Positions 61,358-64,000 of a DNA stretch of 64,000 bases are shown in pieces (the stretch's first letter is position 1; the number at the start of each line of letters is the position of its first letter). The notes under the pieces were generated by a model. It searched no databases and was not told the DNA's origin. It worked only from the letters and a program-made list of their open reading frames with translations. The stretch comes from Comamonas sp. Y33R10-2. Its GTDB lineage: Bacteria > Pseudomonadota > Gammaproteobacteria > Burkholderiales > Burkholderiaceae_C. The stretch is from positions 558,001 to 622,000 of the forward strand of contig NZ_CP079925.1 in NCBI RefSeq assembly GCF_019355935.1. The letters are read 5' to 3'. The position numbers were made by a program, and so were the translations under genes.

Positions 61358-62638
61358 TTATTTGTTGTGATTCGGGTCGATGCGCCCAAAACGGCGTACC
61401 AGCACCCAGGCAGATAGCGCAGTGCACGCCGACCAGAACCACATACCGAAGGCCAGCGGGGCTGCAGAGTCCACATCAAGGTGCTGGCCCAGCCAGTGCC
61501 CCATGGCAAACGCCAGAATCATCATCACAAAGCCGTTGATGGCCGAGGCCGTGCCAGCAGCTTGCGGAAACGGCGCAATCGCATTGCTCTGCCCACAAGG
61601 CATGTGGATGCCATGGGCCATCTGATACAGGCAACAGGGCAGGGCATAGGCCCAGATGCTGCGGCTGTCGGCCAACGCGGCAATGCCCATCATCGTGCCC
61701 GCCGCCAGCGTGAGTGCGCCGGCAATGGCCACGGCTTGCTGCACATTCATGCGCGTCAGCAGGCGGCGACAGGCAAAAGTGCCTGCGATGTAGCACAGCG
61801 CATTGGTGCCTAGCATCAGGCCGTAATGCGTGCGCTCCATGTGCAGCACATTGATATAGGTGAACGACGAGGCCGCCAGATTGGTGAACAGTCCTCCGTA
61901 GGTGGAGCAGGTCAGCAGGTTGTAGGCCTGAAACATGGGGTTGCGCACAATAAGGCCCCAAGTGCGCAGCAGATGGCTAGGGCGTGTGGCCTGCGGGTTG
62001 CGCTGGGGAATGGACTCCTTGAAGCGCAGCGCCACCAGCCCCAGTGCCACGCAGCCCATGAAGGCCTGCGCCGTCATGGTGGAGCGCCAGCCCAGCCATT
62101 CCACCAACAGACTGCCACTGATGGGCGCTAAAAAGGCCAGCACTCCCAGTCCGGTCAAGGCCTTGGACATAACTTGCGCCCCCATGTGCGGGGCGTACAA
62201 ATCGCGCACCACGGCTCTGGCGCACATCACCACCGCGCCCAGTGCTGCGCCTTGCAGCGCGCGCCAGCCAATCAAGGCATCCATGCTCTGTGCACTGGCG
62301 CAGCCTAGGGCACCGATGACATAGCCCGCCAAACCTGTCAGCAGCACGGGGCGACGCCCCCACCGGTCTGACAGCGGACCCCACAGCAGTTGGGAGCAAC
62401 CAAAGGCCAGCAAGAAACCCGTCAGCGTGAGCTGGGTGCGGGAGACATGGACGCCAAAGCCTTGCTGAATCAGCGGTAGGCTGGGCAGGTACATATCGGT
62501 AGCCAGCGGCTGCAGGCCCAGCAGCAAACCGAGGGTGATGATGATCAGTACTACGGAATCAGGAGCGCCACCTCTATATTCTGTATGGACATTAGGCGTA
62601 TTTGGCTTGAATGGAGGCTGGGCAGACGGTGCAGGCAT
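61358..62638 (-). CDS. Major facilitator drug-resistance exporter, Bcr/CflA type
   Basis: A 426-residue protein with 12 predicted transmembrane segments. The Bcr/CflA signature is clear: ATDMYLPSLPLI in the first helix, QLLWGPLSDRWGRRPVLLTG (MFS motif A) between helices 2 and 3, and AVVRDLYAPHMGAQVMSK between helices 4 and 5. Relatives export chloramphenicol, bicyclomycin and other drugs. The N-terminal 25 residues before the first helix are polar. The substrate here is unknown. It is followed by its own terminator. Confidence 0.9.
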   Translation of the reverse strand: MPAPSAQPPFKPNTPNVHTEYRGGAPDSVVLIIITLGLLLGLQPLATDMYLPSLPLIQQGFGVHVSRTQLTLTGFLLAFGCSQLLWGPLSDRWGRRPVLLTGLAGYVIGALGCASAQSMDALIGWRALQGAALGAVVMCARAVVRDLYAPHMGAQVMSKALTGLGVLAFLAPISGSLLVEWLGWRSTMTAQAFMGCVALGLVALRFKESIPQRNPQATRPSHLLRTWGLIVRNPMFQAYNLLTCSTYGGLFTNLAASSFTYINVLHMERTHYGLMLGTNALCYIAGTFACRRLLTRMNVQQAVAIAGALTLAAGTMMGIAALADSRSIWAYALPCCLYQMAHGIHMPCGQSNAIAPFPQAAGTASAINGFVMMILAFAMGHWLGQHLDVDSAAPLAFGMWFWSACTALSAWVLVRRFGRIDPNHNK

Positions 62639-62748
62639 GGCAAGCCGAGCCTAGCAGGGATTGCGAACGCGCCTGCCGGCCCTTACGTCGTTGATGGCGA
62701 TGTGGCTGCGCGTGATTAATGCAGGTGCCAACCACTGCGCAATGGCCC

Positions 62749-63612
62749 TCAGCGAGGGTTGAGGCCGAACAGCTCCTGCAAAGCAGCGCGGTACTGCTTA
62801 AGCGCCTTGCTTTGGGTGTTGTGGTGTGTGGCACCATCCACCAATAAAAAGCGCTTGGGCTGCTGGGCTGCATCAAACAGCTGCAGGCCCAGCCGGACGG
62901 GAATCAGTGGGTCTGCTGAGCCATGCACCACCAGCAGCGGCGAGCCAATGCGGGCCACCTTGTTCACGGAGTTAAAGCGCTGGGTGATCAGCCAGTCCAG
63001 TGGCAGCCAGCCCCAGCGCATGGAATCAAACACATCGGGGATGCTGGTGAAGGTGGATTCGACGATCACGCCCTGCTCATCATTCACAGCACTGGCCAGA
63101 TCAATCGCAATGGCGCCGCCCAGAGAGTGACCGAAGATGTAGCGCGGTTTGCCTGCCGCTTTATCGCCCAGCCAGCGCCATGCAGCGCGAGCATCTTCAG
63201 TGGCTGAGGCTTCAGAAGGCAAGGCCTTGCTGCTCTGGCCAAAACCCCGGTAATCCACTGCCAGCACTGAAAAGCCCATGTCGTGCAGCCGCCGGATGCG
63301 GGGGGATGATCCCGTCACGTTCCAGCGCGCCCCGTGCAAAAACAGTAGCGCCGGAGCATTGGCGTTGCGAGAGGGCATCCATAAAGCATGCAGTTTCACC
63401 GTATCACCATCGCGGCTGCGAAAGTCAATCCACTGCTCTTGCATACCCGCGGTGTTGGCACCGGGCCAGCTGCGGTCGCTGGGCTGGAAAATCCACAGCC
63501 GCTGGCGTGTGTCTAGCTCGTTTAAGCCCCAGAGGGATAAACCTGCCAGCACAGTCAAACCCAGTGCCAGCAAGGCGCGGCGCAAATTCCAAAAGCGTGA
63601 TGGGGTGGACAT
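62749..63612 (-). CDS. Alpha/beta hydrolase, membrane-anchored or exported
   Basis: The 287-residue product has an N-terminal hydrophobic segment (about 11-30), then an alpha/beta-hydrolase fold of the BAAT/prolyl-oligopeptidase-like group. Visible elements are LLFLHGARWN (oxyanion region), LAVDYRGFGQSS, nucleophile S163 in FGHSLGGAIAI, acid D234 in VVHGSADPLIP and H263/H264 in DGATHHNTQ. The HGARWN motif is unusual at the His-Gly site but plausible. Substrate unknown. Confidence 0.85.
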   Translation of the reverse strand: MSTPSRFWNLRRALLALGLTVLAGLSLWGLNELDTRQRLWIFQPSDRSWPGANTAGMQEQWIDFRSRDGDTVKLHALWMPSRNANAPALLFLHGARWNVTGSSPRIRRLHDMGFSVLAVDYRGFGQSSKALPSEASATEDARAAWRWLGDKAAGKPRYIFGHSLGGAIAIDLASAVNDEQGVIVESTFTSIPDVFDSMRWGWLPLDWLITQRFNSVNKVARIGSPLLVVHGSADPLIPVRLGLQLFDAAQQPKRFLLVDGATHHNTQSKALKQYRAALQELFGLNPR

Positions 63613-63717
63613 GGGGTGTGTAAAGAGGTCAGATACTGCGCAAGTATGTTGGGTTCAAGCAGCCCAGTTTATTTTCATGCCATGAATTGGCGATATTCTT
63701 GAGCTTACTTCAAGGCA

Positions 63718-63768
63718 CAAATCGATAGCTGGCTGTGCAGCATCTATGGGCACTTGGGGCTTGTTTGA
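63718..63768 (+). repeat. Imperfect-hairpin extragenic repeat, copy C
   Basis: AAATCGATAGCTGGCTGTGC ... GGGCACTTGGGGCTTGTTTG has arms GTGC/GCAC with a loop of about 10 bases, and follows the design of copies A and B. It ends shortly before the gene at 63781 and may contribute to its leader. Confidence 0.45.
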
Positions 63769-63780
63769 GGATGATTCAAT

Positions 63781-64000
63781 ATGTCGATCTGCCTAGGCCT
63801 TGCCGCCAACAAACTGCACCACCTAACGGAGGATGCCGCGCTTTTTACCTTGCTGCGCGCCTGCGAGGCAGGGATTCGTGAGCTGAAATTGGGCTTTCAC
63901 ACCGTGGGTCGCACCTACGATGCCATCACCGCTGCCAGCATGCTGCAGGGCTACAAAGGTTTGGTGCGCTACCCCTATGGCCGTGAAGGCGGGCTGATGA
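63781..64000 (+). CDS. Unrecognised protein, N-terminal part (cut by window edge)
   Basis: An open frame runs from ATG 63781 to the last base, 73 codons without a stop. An in-frame TGA at 63772 fixes the start; GAGG lies 10 bases upstream. The product begins MSICLGLAANKLHHLTEDAA and continues FTLLRACEAGIRELKLGFHT before a stretch rich in Gly and Tyr (GYKGLVRYPYGREGG). The coding character looks good, but I do not recognise the family. Confidence 0.6.
   Translation, partial: MSICLGLAANKLHHLTEDAALFTLLRACEAGIRELKLGFHTVGRTYDAITAASMLQGYKGLVRYPYGREGGLM

Noticed and set aside
1-64000. CRISPR arrays, rRNA genes, intact insertion sequences or prophage genes
   Set aside because: No regularly spaced direct repeats, no rRNA-like stretches and no transposase or phage structural genes were seen on either strand.

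Overview
The window is a continuous piece of a betaproteobacterial chromosome, most probably Comamonadaceae (Comamonas or a close relative). This is inferred from a complete 14-gene nuo operon preceded by tRNA-Leu and followed by a DUF2818 gene, from coniferyl-aldehyde-dehydrogenase-like and branched-chain-type ABC genes, and from short extragenic repeats that I remember from this family. No database search was run. No rRNA, CRISPR array, prophage or intact insertion sequence is visible.

Layout. 1-5040: molybdenum-cofactor genes (partial mobB, moeA, moaD, moaE). Between moaD and moaE lies a block with a Tat-lipoprotein amidase, a serine-recombinase C-terminal remnant and two small unknown genes. 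5300-8300: clpB with a possible heat-shock promoter, and a small membrane protein. 8500-16590: an aldehyde dehydrogenase, a GNAT acetyltransferase, a methyltransferase, an unknown gene, dusC, a phospholipase-D-type lipoprotein and ribD. 16655-24515 (minus strand): a type IV pilus minor-pilin and adhesin operon, pilV-pilW-pilX-pilY1-pilE-fimT, which looks more AT-rich than its surroundings. 25000-30170: rpsO and pnp, each with a leader hairpin and a clear terminator, then a quinone oxidoreductase, tpiA and secG. 30286-45790: tRNA-Leu(GAG), nuoA-N, DUF2818 and DUF1178. 46015-50838: a branched-chain-type ABC uptake system (two ATPases, binding protein, two permeases). 51028-60107: an ABC export-type system (AttH-like protein, FtsX-like permease, LolD-like ATPase) interrupted by an opposite-strand cobalamin module (riboswitch, btuB, BtuF-like protein, adenosyltransferase-like protein). 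60143-64000: miaA, a Bcr/CflA-type exporter, an alpha/beta hydrolase and the start of an unrecognised gene.

How the genes work together. nuoA-N encode the whole of complex I in the standard order. The mob/moe/moa genes make and load molybdopterin. The pil operon supplies minor pilins and the tip adhesin for type IV pili, whose core machinery is not in this window. The cobalamin riboswitch probably controls a three-gene operon through overlapping reading frames.

The least ordinary parts are: the cobalamin module placed between the ATPase and permease of an export-type ABC system; its third gene, an adenosyltransferase-like protein without the usual N-terminal ATP-binding segment; a MITE-like inverted repeat between the riboswitch and btuB; a LivF-type ATPase with arginine in place of the Walker A lysine; and a histidine-rich loop in NuoL. 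I did not find a convincingly new multi-gene system. The split ABC system with the B12 module is the closest candidate.
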